Shown here in pieces: positions 44,656 through 55,473 of a stretch of 64,000 nucleotides of DNA. The notes below the pieces were generated by a model. That model was not told the DNA's origin. It saw only the letters and a program-made list of their open reading frames with translations, and made no database searches. The number at the start of each line of letters is the position of its first letter. Positions within the stretch are counted from its first letter, which is position 1. The translations under genes and the position numbers were made by a program. Origin of the DNA: Symsagittifera roscoffensis (taxonomy: Eukaryota > Xenacoelomorpha > Acoela > Convolutidae); assembly GCF_963678635.1 (NCBI RefSeq), contig NC_087064.1, positions 48,281,346 through 48,345,345 of the forward strand, in the 5' to 3' direction.

Positions 44656-46045
44656 ATGGAAGTACATCAATCGGGACGCTTCTACAGACTCAGCCCTGGC
44701 CAAGCTGCACATTTTGAGAACATCCTCAAAACCCATGCACAGAAGTTTGATAAATACCTGGAGACATATAGAAGAATGATGATTTGATATAGGACCTTGC
44801 CTGCGAAGTTAACTAGAAAGGCACCAGAGAGATCGACGTCGAGAATGAAGTCCTCGTGGAAGGCGAAAATCCGCCAATGGACTTGAATCAAATGTCAAAG
44901 TCTAAGCGGACGAAGAAGCCTAACCCTATGCAGACAAAAACAGATTGATCCGAGCCTTCCACATTGCAGACATGACAAAGTATTATAAAAAAATACAACC
45001 CTCACAGAAAAATTTCAAACCTAAAAAACAACGAGTGAAAAAATACAATCTTTACGTGGACGCTTTTGTTGTGGACAGGATAGACCTGAAGAAGATAACC
45101 GAAGATCTAGTGGTTCTGAAAGAGATAAACGCGTCACGGGAAACAGATGTTGTCCACCATCAGGACAATGAGTGGCTCGAAGATCGGACAAAACCAGAAA
45201 TGGAAATTGATGATGAGCTACAGCAGTCATACAATTTAACAAACCTGTATGTCTAGGAGTGGTTGAACGAAATGAAGTGAGACCCCAAGGAGAACAGTGT
45301 CACGATACATGAGGTAGACCGCGAAAGCATGAACTACAACAAGAATGACAAACATGATCCTTACTGGAGCAGCCCAGGAAGTACCTTTGTTGAACACTGT
45401 ATCCATCGTTAATCTGACATCAGATATGCAATCGACAGGGATTTTTGTGGTTTTTCTGAAAAGATACTTTCGTCCAGGGAAGGGAATACGACTTTTCCAC
45501 ACCGAAAAGTCCTATTCAGTCCTTATGATAAAAAAAACAAAAATTGCAAGAGAAACAACTGATTTCGAGGCAAAAACAGACGAAAGCCATAAGAAAACAG
45601 ATAGAGGAAGATCATACTTAGGGATAGAACATGTACAATAACCATTGCTGCTAATACTAATCTAGGACACCAGTATGGGTTTTAGAACAGCATTCGCAGC
45701 CGACTTCAGAAAACATTACGGAAAAATATATTTTTTAAGAAAGGGGGTGTAGCAGCCTTTTCAAGGGCGGCTTCCCGAACACCAGAAAAGTATTTATGCT
45801 TTGGGTGACGAGGGCACCGGAAAAGCAACACGTGGAACCTGAAGACTTGGTTTTGTGCGAAACAAGATTGAGGGACTTCTAAATGGAGAGAGCAGTGAAA
45901 GAGCTCTTACTTCCTGTGTGCAAACCAAACAGAGAAAGACTGCATCCTCGGGAGCTGTATACGCTAATACATATAATCTTTTTGGACACCAACATCCAAA
46001 TATAATAACAAAAGAAGTGTTTTTTGAGTATAGGTTGAGAGTTTA
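44656..46045 (+). pseudogene. Decayed gene fragment, copy 2
   Basis: A copy of 38678-40067 offset by 5,978 bp, with the same in-frame stops (TGA after the first 43 codons, TAG after NLTNLYV, TAA after EHCIHR). Only a few substitutions differ, for example GCAGAC preceded by a changed codon (HSAD to HIAD). Shared stops show the gene was already dead before this duplication. Confidence 0.45.
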
Positions 46046-46235
46046 GGTTGTGGTTGTTATCTTTTTAGGACTTTGCATTTGGGAAACAAAGTAATCATGA
46101 ATGGTTTTGGGGCAATTTCATGAAAAAAAGATCCTCAGCCTTGATAATTATCTCTTCGGCATTTTTCCAAAAATTTAGTTTGAATAAAATTTTTAATTCA
46201 ACGTAAGAGCAAATCTTAAAATCTGAACATGAGTC

Positions 46236-46254
46236 TGGGACCTCGACCCGGGTA
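46236..46254 (+). repeat. Solo copy of minisatellite-island end motif
   Basis: A second solo TGGGACCTCGACCCGGGTA, at the position equivalent to 40258 in tandem unit 2. Confidence 0.85.
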
Positions 46255-46324
46255 GGAAAATGATTTTGAAATAATAGCAAATTGGCTAAGCTACCGACCT
46301 TTTGAATCCAAACCATCGATGCTT

Positions 46325-46387
46325 GGCCTGGAGGCAACAGGGTTGTTACTGCACCCTAAGTTCTGGGGTTAGATTCCCTGTCGGGCC
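46325..46387 (+). repeat. tRNA-like / SINE-like element, copy 3
   Basis: The same as copy 2, including the GGTTAGATTCC B-box change, as expected from duplication of the 6-kb unit. Confidence 0.55.
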
Positions 46388-46489
46388 TTGTTCTTTCATT
46401 GAAATTGATTTTTTTCCGGTTGAAATTATAAATTTAACTTGTTGAGATGTTATTTTAAATTCCATAGCCGCATAAAATGTTCAATAGAT

Positions 46490-46980
46490 CTTCATTGTTC
46501 AAAATGAAATTGTATAAGAATAGGTAAATCTTTCAGTTTGTGGCTGTTTTGTAAATTTTCTGAGTAAACTCTGGGTCCTTTTTTCACATGTCTCAACTGT
46601 TTCTTGCTTAAGACTTTTCTTATTTGATAAATTAAACCGCAAAAAGAGCTCACTTTTTCCTGAGAAAAGAAACGAGATCAACAAAACTCAAAGTGTTGTC
46701 TCTTGGTTTTCAATATCACTTTGCTTCGATAGCAATTTTCTGGTTTAACTTTTGAAATTCTTGGTTTTTGTTCTATCGCTAATGAGGAAGAACTATTTTT
46801 CTTATAGCCAATGCTCAGTTTCGTTAAACTATGTTTGATGCTTTTGAGCTAATGAACAATTTAATGGTGGAGATAAAATTGCAGTGTCGTCAGCAATTTG
46901 TTGACTTGAGGAAAAACCTTTTATGAAAATTATGAACAGAAATGGACCTAAAATTGAGCCATGCGTAGATCTAAGAAAAT
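46490..46980 (-). pseudogene. LINE reverse-transcriptase fossil, truncated copy 3
   Basis: A near-identical copy of 40510-41000, with the ADDT block at about 46880-46894. Confidence 0.7.
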
Positions 46981-46984
46981 TCAA

Positions 46985-49900
46985 TTTACTATTTTTCTCT
47001 AGTATGAACTTTTTGAAACCTGTAAATTATATGGAAGGCCTAGTTTTTTCATTATTTTCTCATTTTCTTCTAAATTATGTTTTTTCCTTCATTTTTGAGT
47101 TGTATCAAAGTAGCGCAAAGCGATGTTCTGTTTTACCTCTGTGTGTCAAAAATATAAGTTTTTTGCTGTGATTTGAGAAGAAAGTGATTTAAAAAATCAC
47201 TTTTGTTTGCATAACTGGTAATTAACCAAGTTGCGGTCACTATAGGCAAGTTCTGACGCGAGTAAATGTTACTAGCGTGTAACTCACTTCCGCTGCTTCT
47301 AACAGAATATTGAACAAAACTTATCAAAAAAGCTTGAAAAAATAACGATGAACGCAACCGAGATAAAAGACAGGAGCTTCCAACAAGACTTTTGACTAGA
47401 CAATTTCAACTTGAGGTTTCTTTTAAAAGAAAAATAGTCAAATCTCGAAAACTACTGGGCTGCAGATCTTCATATTTTGAACCCTGAAACACAACACTTG
47501 AATGTCTCTTAGCACACAACTGGACCTTCCATATTTGAAGACTTTTTGGGCGAAATTACTGAGATCATGACTGAGAATTTTGTTTAAGTTAGTTCATTCG
47601 TTTCATTAGCCCGTACGCATTTCATGTGTCAACAATTTCAAATTTTATGAATCTTATAAAATGAGCAGCGATCTTTTGAGTCCATATTTGAACCTACTTC
47701 GAGGAGCTTGGCAGCATCCAGGCTTCAGAGGTTTCTTCTTGCAACAGAATTTAGCAGAATTGGCCGAATGCGGCTTATAGAGCAGACATTTTTTAGAGCA
47801 GCAGATAGAGCAAAGCAAAACTTGTAGGTTTTTTTTTCAAAACTTTTTTTAAAATAATAAAATGAAGATTGCAGTTTTTGTTCAGAAATACCAAAAACGC
47901 ATCTCTTTACCAGACTAAATTTAAGAAGAATTGCTCTATTTTTCAGAAACATAAAAAAAAGAATATATTCACAAAAACTAATCTACTGTTTTGCTTCATC
48001 AAATTAAAAGTGCTCCGCTTGTTTTTCAAAATAATTTTTGTTTCGGAAAGCGATACAATTAGTCTGTTTTTTGTAATAAATGCTCAATTAATAGAAACTG
48101 TTTCTGGAGCAGAAATACTTAAATATTTCTACGAAGCAGTAAAAATTATTCTATGCAGCAGCAGAAACCTTTCGGGCCTAACAGCATCCCACCATAAAAA
48201 TGTTTCAGATTAAGTGTTCTTGGATTAAATTTTTTGAATTTCAAAAAATTTACTTCAAAAAAGGTAGCCCAACTGGAGGCAAGAATTTCAACCCTTGATA
48301 AGTCCCAACTTCACGGTTCGTAACTTCACTTCCTGTAAAATTTTGTATATCAGTTTTTCTGAAATTTTTAAAAAAAAAATGTTTAAAAAATCATAGCTCG
48401 GAAACAAAGAACACTAAATTTGAAGTAGCCTCGAACAACCCCAACTGGAGGCAAGAATTGCAACCGTTAAGATTTCCCTGATAAATCCCAACTTCATGGT
48501 TGGGAACTTCACTTCCTGTAAATTTTTGTATATCAGTTTTTCTGAAAATTTTTGAAAACATTGTTTAAAAAATCATAGCTCGGAAACAAAGAGAATTTGA
48601 GCATTGAAGTTTGCTGACAAGATTTGCAATACAAAAGAGTACCCTGACAGTGCCTCAGTATAAAGATGGGTTTTCAAATATTTCAAATTTTGTAAATCAG
48701 TTTTTTTGTAAGTTTTGAAAAACTCTTTCAGAAAAATCTAAAAGTATTTGAGCAGTCGTAGTTGAAGTCCAGATTTTCAACCCGCGAGAGCACCCTCAAA
48801 GTACCCAACTGCAGAATTGTGAATTTCAAAAATCTTAAGAAGCTTAAAATTTTTGTCTCTCCCTACATCTCACTGATTTAGATATTCATAATTGATGGCC
48901 AAGTTTGCATCCCCCGGAGAACCTGACAGCATCTCACTTTTGGGTTATAAACTGAAACTCGGTAAAAATAAACATTTAATTCAAACTGGAAAATCGATAA
49001 AAAATGTAACTATTAAATTATTCAATGTAGCTTAAATGTGAAATAAAATTTGTTGAACATGCAAAAATAATACGTTGAAAAATTAAACATTGCAAGATAG
49101 TGAAGTCAGCATTCAGTTAAATAATAGATTGCTGCGGCTTTCCAACAGTGAAGAATAAATATGCTTGGGATAATTTTTTAAATAGACCAAAATTACAAAT
49201 CCTTGGCCCCGCGGGGGATTGATCACTTGATCTGCATGCGCCCAGCCTGGCGTGCACATCCCTAGAGAATTCTACCTCGATGCTGGATTAACTGGTCGTT
49301 TTCTTATTTACTTGCGTGGCAGATTATCCCTCTCTACAAAAATGTTCCAAAGTGATTTGAGGCAGCTAATTGGTTTTATTAATTCCATAGACTAATCCCA
49401 TTTTAACATTTCAGCCTAAAGTTCATTGTTTTGCCTAGCAATGGTAAAATAGTGTAGGTAATTATCAAGATTTTTATAGCACTTAGTAATTTCAGCTTTT
49501 GAGGAACAAAACAGTTCTCTTAATTTTTAGAACCTTATACAGATTTCAGCCAATCACAACGAAAGTGACGGAAAACTCCAGCTCGCGTTAGTTAAGCAAT
49601 CAGTCCTGTTTTGAAATTTTAATCACCCGATTATGACATTGCTGGTTTATTTTAAAATTTCTGAAATATACCGATGCACCATTTTAATCTAAAAAAATTT
49701 TAACCTGTGATCATTTTCGGTAAAATCATGGGAGGTTTGAAAATAGCCATTTTTACTATGTCCGATTAAATAAAAGAAAACTTAATTGGTTCTAAAACCT
49801 ATGAATTGTCAATTTTCGTCTAAGAATTTATCAGACCGAAAAAAAATTTATACGTTGGATTGAGGCAAACTGTTTGTTCTGAATGATTTGTTAATTATAC

Positions 49901-50077
49901 ACGAATTGTACCGTTAGGCACTTAACATGGCGTATGCAGGAACGACTTAATTAGAAAAAAAAACTTTCAGAAAGCCTAATTTCAAATTTTATCAATATTT
50001 TCTTTTCAGAAACTACCTTGAGTACTTCAAAAGGCAGCCAAAACTTTCAGGCACTTGAGCTTAAACGAGTAGTCTTG
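46985..50077 (+). repeat. 3-kb module, copy 4
   Basis: Fourth copy of the module. The type-B Helentron-like part starts near 49545 and ends with ACGAGTAGTCTTG at 50077. After this, 50081-50183 repeats the first 103 bp of the 6-kb unit leader and then breaks off into unrelated sequence. Confidence 0.85.
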
Positions 50078-50080
50078 TTT

Positions 50081-50183
50081 TGATTTCTTCTTACAACTAG
50101 TCGTTTCCAATCCAATTTTAGTACCTGACTAGCAGTCCCAGCTCAACATTTTACGCAAGACAGTTTGTATCTGGGCGCAGCCT
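50081..50183 (+). repeat. Partial third 6-kb unit (leader only)
   Basis: Matches 38074-38176 and 44051-44153, ending exactly within TCTGGGCGCAGCCTT. Beyond this the sequence is unrelated to the unit. This is the distal edge of the tandem array. Confidence 0.85.
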
Positions 50184-51425
50184 TTCAAGATTATTCTGAC
50201 CAAATGCGTTAGCTGCGTCATGACTATAGTTTTAGATCTCAATTTTTCAATCGGAAGGATAGAAACCAAACAAATCAAATCGACAATTTTTATGGGTTTG
50301 TCTGAAACTGACATTGAACCGGTCATAGACGAGCTCTATTAACAGCTATTGCAACGAGATTATGCTCAAGATGATCTAGAGGTAGTGACGATTTAAGAGC
50401 AATTCTATTAGTTATAATCTGAAAACCTCCGGAAAAACGCAAGAGAACTTAGTTCCTAACATCTACAAAGTCTAAAAACTTCTTTAAGAGCGCGTGTTGA
50501 AAAATTTATTAAGCAAAGTAAATCAAGTTGCAAACTGGAACAAATGTATAGTTTTCCGATTTTTAATACGCTAAAAACTCAATAGTAAAAATAAGGAAAT
50601 GTAGATCTCGAAAGCAAGTTTTTGATTTTTGCTTCATGTATCATCTTCCAAAAGATGTCGGATTGGGTTTACATTACAAAAATTATCCTCAAAACATCTG
50701 ATTTTTCATATAAAGTACCTAATATATATAGACTTACGGATAAATATAAACCTTTGAGAAATTGTATGTCGGATTTTTTCTCAAGATATACTTTATAAGC
50801 AAAATTTTAGTAAAGTTATCTCAAAACTCCTAGTGAATTAAACTGAGTTTCTATCTTTTTTTAGCATTTTCGTAGTTTCTGCTTCATCTACTATTCACCA
50901 AATGAATCCAATTTGGACAAATTTTTACTTGAAAATTGAATTTTAGATGGAAAAATGTATCGTTTCAACGAACATTCAACAATCGGAAGCAGAATTAGTA
51001 CCATAAATCCTTTGCTAAAAGTCTTTAAATGATTTTCTCATCATCGGAACTACATAAATATATGTTTAAACTAGGATTTTCTATTTTAGAGTAAATTTTC
51101 AGTTGAGAATGATGTATATCATTATCTTGAAAATTTCAAAATTTAGCAAAAACATACATTTTTTCCTTTTCCAGGTCAATTATTGATTTTTTTGTCTGAA
51201 ATCATCAAAAAAAAACAATAGAAAAGCATAATTCCTAATAATTCAAACCCTTTTAACTGCTTGATAACGCTGTACTCTATGAACACTTTTACAAGCACTA
51301 AATAAGAAAACTTTAAAATAGTAACTATAAAAAACCTTTCAATTAGTCGATGATTAACAATAATCCAAGTTTTACATTTTTTAAGCAAATAATTAACTAC
51401 TTATTAGCGTAGTTATGCACTTTTA
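50184..51425. other. No recognisable gene
   Basis: AT-rich spacer between the tandem array and the zinc-finger gene copies. The minus frame reaching into 50184-50326 and the one at 51176-51388 carry no motif. Confidence 0.5.
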
Positions 51426-51569
51426 CTATAAATTTATCGCAACAAAGTCTCCGCAAGCTTGCAACTTAGGGAATTTTTTCTGTTGATTAAAGTTTTTCGG
51501 ATCGAGTTCCATGGAAAGTTTTACGACAATTTGAACTCGACTTTTGCTGTCTTTATCATCAAACAAAAC
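51426..51569 (-). CDS. Locus copy A: last exon
   Basis: On the minus strand TTTTTTTATTCAAAG precedes GTTTTGTTTGATG. This gives an AG acceptor and a 144-bp exon of 48 codons ending in TAG. The product runs VLFDDKDSKSRVQIVVKL... to ...GDFVAINL. It joins in phase 0 to the zinc-finger-like piece (51727-51895) across an intron of about 157 bp that starts GTAAAA. The same exon occurs in copy B, but its C-terminus there is replaced. Unknown protein; the splice sites are inferred by eye. Confidence 0.45.
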   Translation of the reverse strand, partial: VLFDDKDSKSRVQIVVKLSMELDPKNFNQQKKFPKLQACGDFVAINL

Positions 51570-51726
51570 CTTTGAATAAAAAAACAATTGACAAATCAGG
51601 TATTGTGATGAAAACACTGTATAATTTCTGTCTAAATTTATCACAATTGATTAGACTTTTCAGATTCAGTAAAAAATAATATTTTCTAGTAATTTCTAAG
51701 TTCTTAATAAAAAGTAATAGTTTTAC

Positions 51727-51895
51727 CTTCTCTTGAAGTGTGTTTGGAGACTGCTGAGCACATAATTTAAAATTATGTTGAAAATAATTCTTCTTGAAAA
51801 GATTAGTGAGTTCCCCGCTGCTATAAGTATAAAAGTTACAGCTACTAGAACACTTCAAAACACCATAGGTTCTACGACGTCTTGATGCGTGTAAG
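51727..51895 (-). CDS. Locus copy A: Cys/His zinc-finger-like exon (5' part deleted)
   Basis: Minus-strand coding piece with KCSSSCNFYTYSSGELTNLF and then H-x-x-x-H/C-type residues (FQHNFKLC), ending ...NTLQEK just before a GTAAAA donor. C-x3-C followed after about 18-22 residues by His pairs looks like a C2H2-type finger. Compared with copy B, about 70 bp is missing at the 5' side, removing the upstream CLEC half. The protein is not recognised. Confidence 0.45.
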
Positions 51896-52120
51896 CGAGA
51901 ATATAAGAAAAGAAAGAGTAAAAGAAGACTTAAAATGTACCAAATTTTAAGATAAGAAGAGTTGTATAGCCTCTAAAAATGAATAAAAGTGAATAAAAAC
52001 AGCAAACTTTTTAACCAACTGTTTTTAACGTGAAATAAAATCAGAATGGATATGCTATTTAATCTAGCTGAAATAAAAATCATCCAATCTTACCAGGGAG
52101 TTTTCAAAATTTTTGCTATC

Positions 52121-52340
52121 AACCAATCAGAATCGAGCATTAATTATAAGGAAATTTTTATCTTTTTTGATATCAACCAATCAGAATCGAGCTTCAATAG
52201 TCGTGGAATTTTCATAAAAATGAATGTCAACCATTCAGAATTGAGCTCTACTTCTCATGAATTTTTCAACAATTTGGATATTGTTTGTAGTTAATGAGGA
52301 TAGCTTCACAGGTAGTATTTGTGGTAATAACCAATCAGAA
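52121..52340. repeat. AACCAATCAGAA repeat cluster, copy A
   Basis: Four occurrences of CCA(A/T)TCAGAA at about 52123, 52178, 52231 and 52331. The first three are about 54 bp apart and are followed by TCGAGC or TTGAGC. The cores match the inverted CCAAT-box consensus. The cluster lies between the Z and zinc-finger pieces and could equally be a degenerate tandem repeat with no role. Confidence 0.6.
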
Positions 52341-52567
52341 TGAAGTATTCACAGATTTAAAAAAAAACTTTGTAGATCAGAACCAAACTATGTTTATGAA
52401 ACTTCCTAATCAATCAATTTTTTTGAATTTTTCTAACATGACTAAGATATAAAATTTGATACATTAGGGAGATAAATGAGATTTTTTGTCGGTTTTATAT
52501 TGTTTTTCGATACTCATTTCAAATTTTGAGATTTTGATCAAAGTTTTTTCGATTTGTTCCATTTCTA

Positions 52568-52855
52568 ACCAGTGAAAAAAGAAATTACCAAAATATACGT
52601 TTTTATCACTTTCTTTTGATATATTTTAACATAAAAAACCGGAAGTCTTTGAAATTTGGATGACCGATTAAAAGATATTCTGACAAACCAAGATTTTGTA
52701 TTTAAATCAAATTCAAAACAATAATCGAAATGATGTTCTTTATCTCCAATTTTTGTTTCATAGACTCTTCCATTGTTTTGTCTTTTTTTACTGATAGACC
52801 ACTGAATCTGACTTGAATCTTCTAGATAAAAACATTGTTGGTAAATTTGGCAGTA
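52568..52855 (-). CDS. Locus copy A: open segment Z, possible exon
   Basis: A 96-codon minus-strand open frame without ATG, flanked by stops. It includes CFYLEDSSQIQWSISKKRQN, GRVYETKIGDKEHHFDYCF and EFDLNTKSWFVRISFNRSSK. The composition is convincingly protein-like. Candidate splice sites are an acceptor TTTTTATCTAG near the start and a donor GTAATTTC near the end. The same frame upstream continues through two stops with WTDDVDGDSVSFNLYRNTES, so the region may instead be a broken longer exon. Identical in layout in copy B. Confidence 0.4.
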
Positions 52856-53272
52856 CTATTCTTTTCTGAAATCTCCTCTCCATCTTTTTAACGAAACTAT
52901 TGAACTTTCTGTGTTTCTATACAAGTTAAAACTAACAGAATCTCCATCAACGTCATCTGTCCATTACTCGTTTATTTTCTTGTAGTAGTTCAACCTTAAA
53001 ATCTGAAAAGTGTCCATTTCAGACATTAAAAACGCTTTTGATATAAACTTTTTTCTTTTTGAAATAAGCAAAGACACTTGAAAAAACTCGAATAGTTGTA
53101 CCAGTTTTAATTTATTTTGTAATAACAACCACCATAAAAATTTATTTCGTTAATTAGAGTCTAATTAGTTTTAAGGAAAATCATGTGGCCATTCAAAACA
53201 TCAAATTATGGCAAAAAAACGAAAACAACTAATCAAATTCAGAAAATCGATAAATAATGATATTGTTTTCAC

Positions 53273-54007
53273 TCAATTATACATTCTGGTTTTTAATTTT
53301 GTTAAAACGAGACAAAGTTTACCTAAATTTTGACGAAAGCAATAATTTAAAAAATTTATCTGTAATTTCTTAAGCAAATACTGGAAAAGAATTTGGTAAT
53401 TGGTTACAAAGCAATACTGAGATTTACAGTTATCAACTAACATAAAGTCTCCCAAAATTTGGGACAGTTCTTTGAATTTGTTCAAAGTATAGTTGACGTA
53501 GGCAACTTCTTTCATTGCTTCATTTTCTTTTGCAGTGAAGGGTCGAATCTGAATGTAGGGAGACTTTTTCACACTGCATTTCTTGATTGTGACACACACC
53601 CTCCTCGTGTTGTATGTTGCTTTTTCATATACTCTATTCCAGATGTCGAACTCCTGATCCACAGTTGATTCTTTGACAGACTTGGTTTCATATATAGGTA
53701 CGAGTCCGAGGTTTTCAGCATCGTGAATAACAGTATTCCGGATAGCCGATAAAGCTTTTCTTTCTTTTTCACTAAGATAGACGTGTTGAGACTTTTCAAA
53801 TTGTCCCAATTCATTTATTTTTAATTGTTGAAAGCACGGTTCCAAGTATAATTTCCCCCTAGTAGGATCTTTGGAACCAAACCAATCTCCCAATTCTTTT
53901 TTGATTTTTTGAAAATGCAACTTAGTTGGGATTATCAATTTTTCTTGAGTACTTTTTTGAAGAGCAAATTGATCAGATGAGGAGAAATGGGAGAAAAGAT
54001 TTTGAGA
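53273..54007 (-). CDS. Locus copy A: open segment Y, intact
   Basis: The longest clean frame in the window: 245 codons from the preceding stop (221 from an in-frame TTG; no ATG near the start, so it may be an internal exon). It is hydrophilic and Lys/Glu-rich, with blocks DWFGSKDPTRGKLYLEPCFQ, YLSEKERKALSAIRN, VDQEFDIWNRVYEKAT, RRVCVTIKK and PYIQIRPFTAKENEAMKE. There are no membrane segments or catalytic motifs I can name. It is followed on the same strand by Z, the zinc-finger-like piece and the last exon, and occurs again in copy B and, broken, in the right palindrome arm. Unrecognised family. Confidence 0.5.
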   Translation of the reverse strand, partial: SQNLFSHFSSSDQFALQKSTQEKLIIPTKLHFQKIKKELGDWFGSKDPTRGKLYLEPCFQQLKINELGQFEKSQHVYLSEKERKALSAIRNTVIHDAENLGLVPIYETKSVKESTVDQEFDIWNRVYEKATYNTRRVCVTIKKCSVKKSPYIQIRPFTAKENEAMKEVAYVNYTLNKFKELSQILGDFMLVDNCKSQYCFVTNYQILFQYLLKKLQINFLNYCFRQNLGKLCLVLTKLKTRMYN

Positions 54008-54397
54008 TTAAATGAAAATGGAAGTAAGAAGAATGAGTCCTATGGAAGTAGTACCAAATATGGAAGGTGTTGTATGAAGTTTCCCTATATGGAAATTGCG
54101 TAGGCATTACCACAACTAAATAAATCCACAAGTTTTTTCAAAAACCATTCTTCTCAGACAGAATAAAACAGATTTTTTCGACAGAAATTAAAAAGTTCAA
54201 AACACAAAATATGAATCTGATTTGTTCAAATAGCTGATGGTTTTATTGATGGTTATGTTTCTCTAAAAAATGAGCGTGTCAATTTTTCTAATAATTTTTG
54301 AATGTTTATTTGTATAAATCTTGTCAAAAATAATTGTATTTCATCTAAAACGCTTTTCAACGAACAAGTTTATGTTACTTTTTTTTTCAGTTGATTT

Positions 54398-54541
54398 AAT
54401 CATATTTCAGCTTCCTTTTATGGAATTATTGTATAAAAGTCGTGTCCAATGATTTTGTGATTGGGAACGACAATGTGTAAAAAGTATCCAAATGTAACTA
54501 TGTTTCCAATTGGACACGACTTTCATACAATAATTCCATCA
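54398..54541. mobile_element. Palindromic MITE, partial copy
   Basis: A palindrome with arms GGAATTATTGTATAAAAGTC and its inverse, enclosing AAAGTCGTGTCCAAT...ATTGGACACGACTTT. It lacks both outer GTAGTCGTGTCC ends present in the full copy at 58952. It lies exactly at the junction between tandem copies A and B of the locus and runs into the last exon of copy B. Confidence 0.7.
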
Positions 54542-54644
54542 TACGGAATTTTTTCTGTTGATTAAAGTTTTTCGGATCGAGTTCCATGGAAAGTTTTACG
54601 ACAATTTGAACTCGACTTTTGCTGTCTTTATCATCAAACAAAAC
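54498..54644 (-). CDS. Locus copy B: last exon with MITE-derived C-terminus
   Basis: It shares VLFDDKDSKSRVQIVVKL...NQQKKF with copy A, then diverges. The final residues RMMELLYESRVQLET come from the palindromic MITE arm and end at a TAG at 54498. The copy A ending (PKLQACGDFVAINL) is therefore lost. The acceptor side (ATTCAAAG) is preserved. Confidence 0.45.
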   Translation of the reverse strand, partial: VLFDDKDSKSRVQIVVKLSMELDPKNFNQQKKFRMMELLYESRVQLET

Positions 54645-54801
54645 CTTTGAATAAAAAAACAATTGACAAATCAGGTATTGTGATGAAAAAACTGTATAAT
54701 TTTTGTCTAAATTTATCACAATTGATTAGACTTTTCAGATTCAGTAAAAAATGATATTTTCTAGTAATTTCTAAGTTTTTAATAAAAAGTAATAGTTTTA
54801 C

Positions 54802-55014
54802 CTTCTCATGAAGTGTGTTTGGAGACTGCTGAGCACATAATTTAAAATTATGTTGAAAATGCTTCTTCTTGAAAAGATTAGTGAGTTCCCCGCTGCTATA
54901 AGTATAAAAGTTACAGCTACTAGAACACTTCAAAACACCATAGGTTCTACGACGTCTTGATGCGTGTAAGCGAGAATATTCTCTGCCACATTCAAGACAT
55001 GCAACTCTTAGTTT
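54802..55014 (-). CDS. Locus copy B: Cys/His zinc-finger-like exon, full
   Basis: A minus-strand open piece of 71 codons reading ...VACLECGREYSRLHASRRRR, then TYGVLKCSSSCNFYTYSSGE, then LTNLFKKKHFQHNFKLCAQQ and SPNTLHEK before a GTAAAA donor. The Cys/His spacing (C-x2-C...H, then C-x3-C...H-x2-H...C) suggests one or two zinc-binding fingers separated by a basic RRRR patch. This could bind nucleic acid. It is followed in phase by the last exon. The protein family is not recognised. Confidence 0.5.
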
Positions 55015-55253
55015 CTATTCAATGACGGCATCTCAATAAGAAAAGAAATAGTAAAAGAAGACTTAAAATGTACCAAATTTTAAGATAAGAAGAGTTGTAT
55101 AGCCTCTAAAAATGAATAAAAGTGAATAAAAACAGCAAACTTTTTAACCAACTGTTTTTAACGTGAAATAAAATCAGAATGGATATGCTATTTAATCTAG
55201 CTGAAATAAAAATCATCCAATCTTACCAGGGAGTTTTCAAAAGTTTTGCTATC

Positions 55254-55473
55254 AACCAATCAGAATCGAGCATTAATTATAAGGAAATTTTTATCTTTTT
55301 TGATATCAACCAATCAGAATCGAGCTTCAATAGTCGTGGAATTTTCATAAAAATGAATGTCAACCATTCAGAATTGAGCTCTACTTCTCATGAATTTTTC
55401 AACAATTTGGATATTGTTTGTAGTTAATGAGGATAGCTTCACAGCTAGTATTTGTGGTAATAACCAATCAGAA
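55254..55473. repeat. AACCAATCAGAA repeat cluster, copy B
   Basis: The same four CCA(A/T)TCAGAA elements at the same spacing as in copy A, carried by the tandem duplication. Confidence 0.6.

Larger units (their letters stand above)
44051..50080 (+). repeat. 6-kb tandem unit 2
   Basis: A head-to-tail second unit, about 6,030 bp, nearly identical to unit 1 across the gene fragment and LINE tail and somewhat more diverged in the 3-kb module. The extra length comes mainly from a segment near 48310-48400 that is shorter in unit 1. Confidence 0.9.

Noticed and set aside
39043-45242. Minus-strand frames opposite the decayed gene fragment (39043-39264, 45021-45242, 39300-39524)
   Set aside because: Antisense shadows of the better-supported plus-strand frames, which have the more protein-like composition.
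38678-46045. In-frame TAA/TAG codons suggesting a reassigned-stop genetic code
   Set aside because: The same genes also show TGA stops and frameshifts, and segment Y is open for 245 codons and ends normally. Pseudogene decay explains the stops more simply.
8542-50077. CRISPR-like array from repeated hairpin ends
   Set aside because: The repeats are kilobases apart, in both orientations, and form transposon termini. There is no regular spacer pattern.
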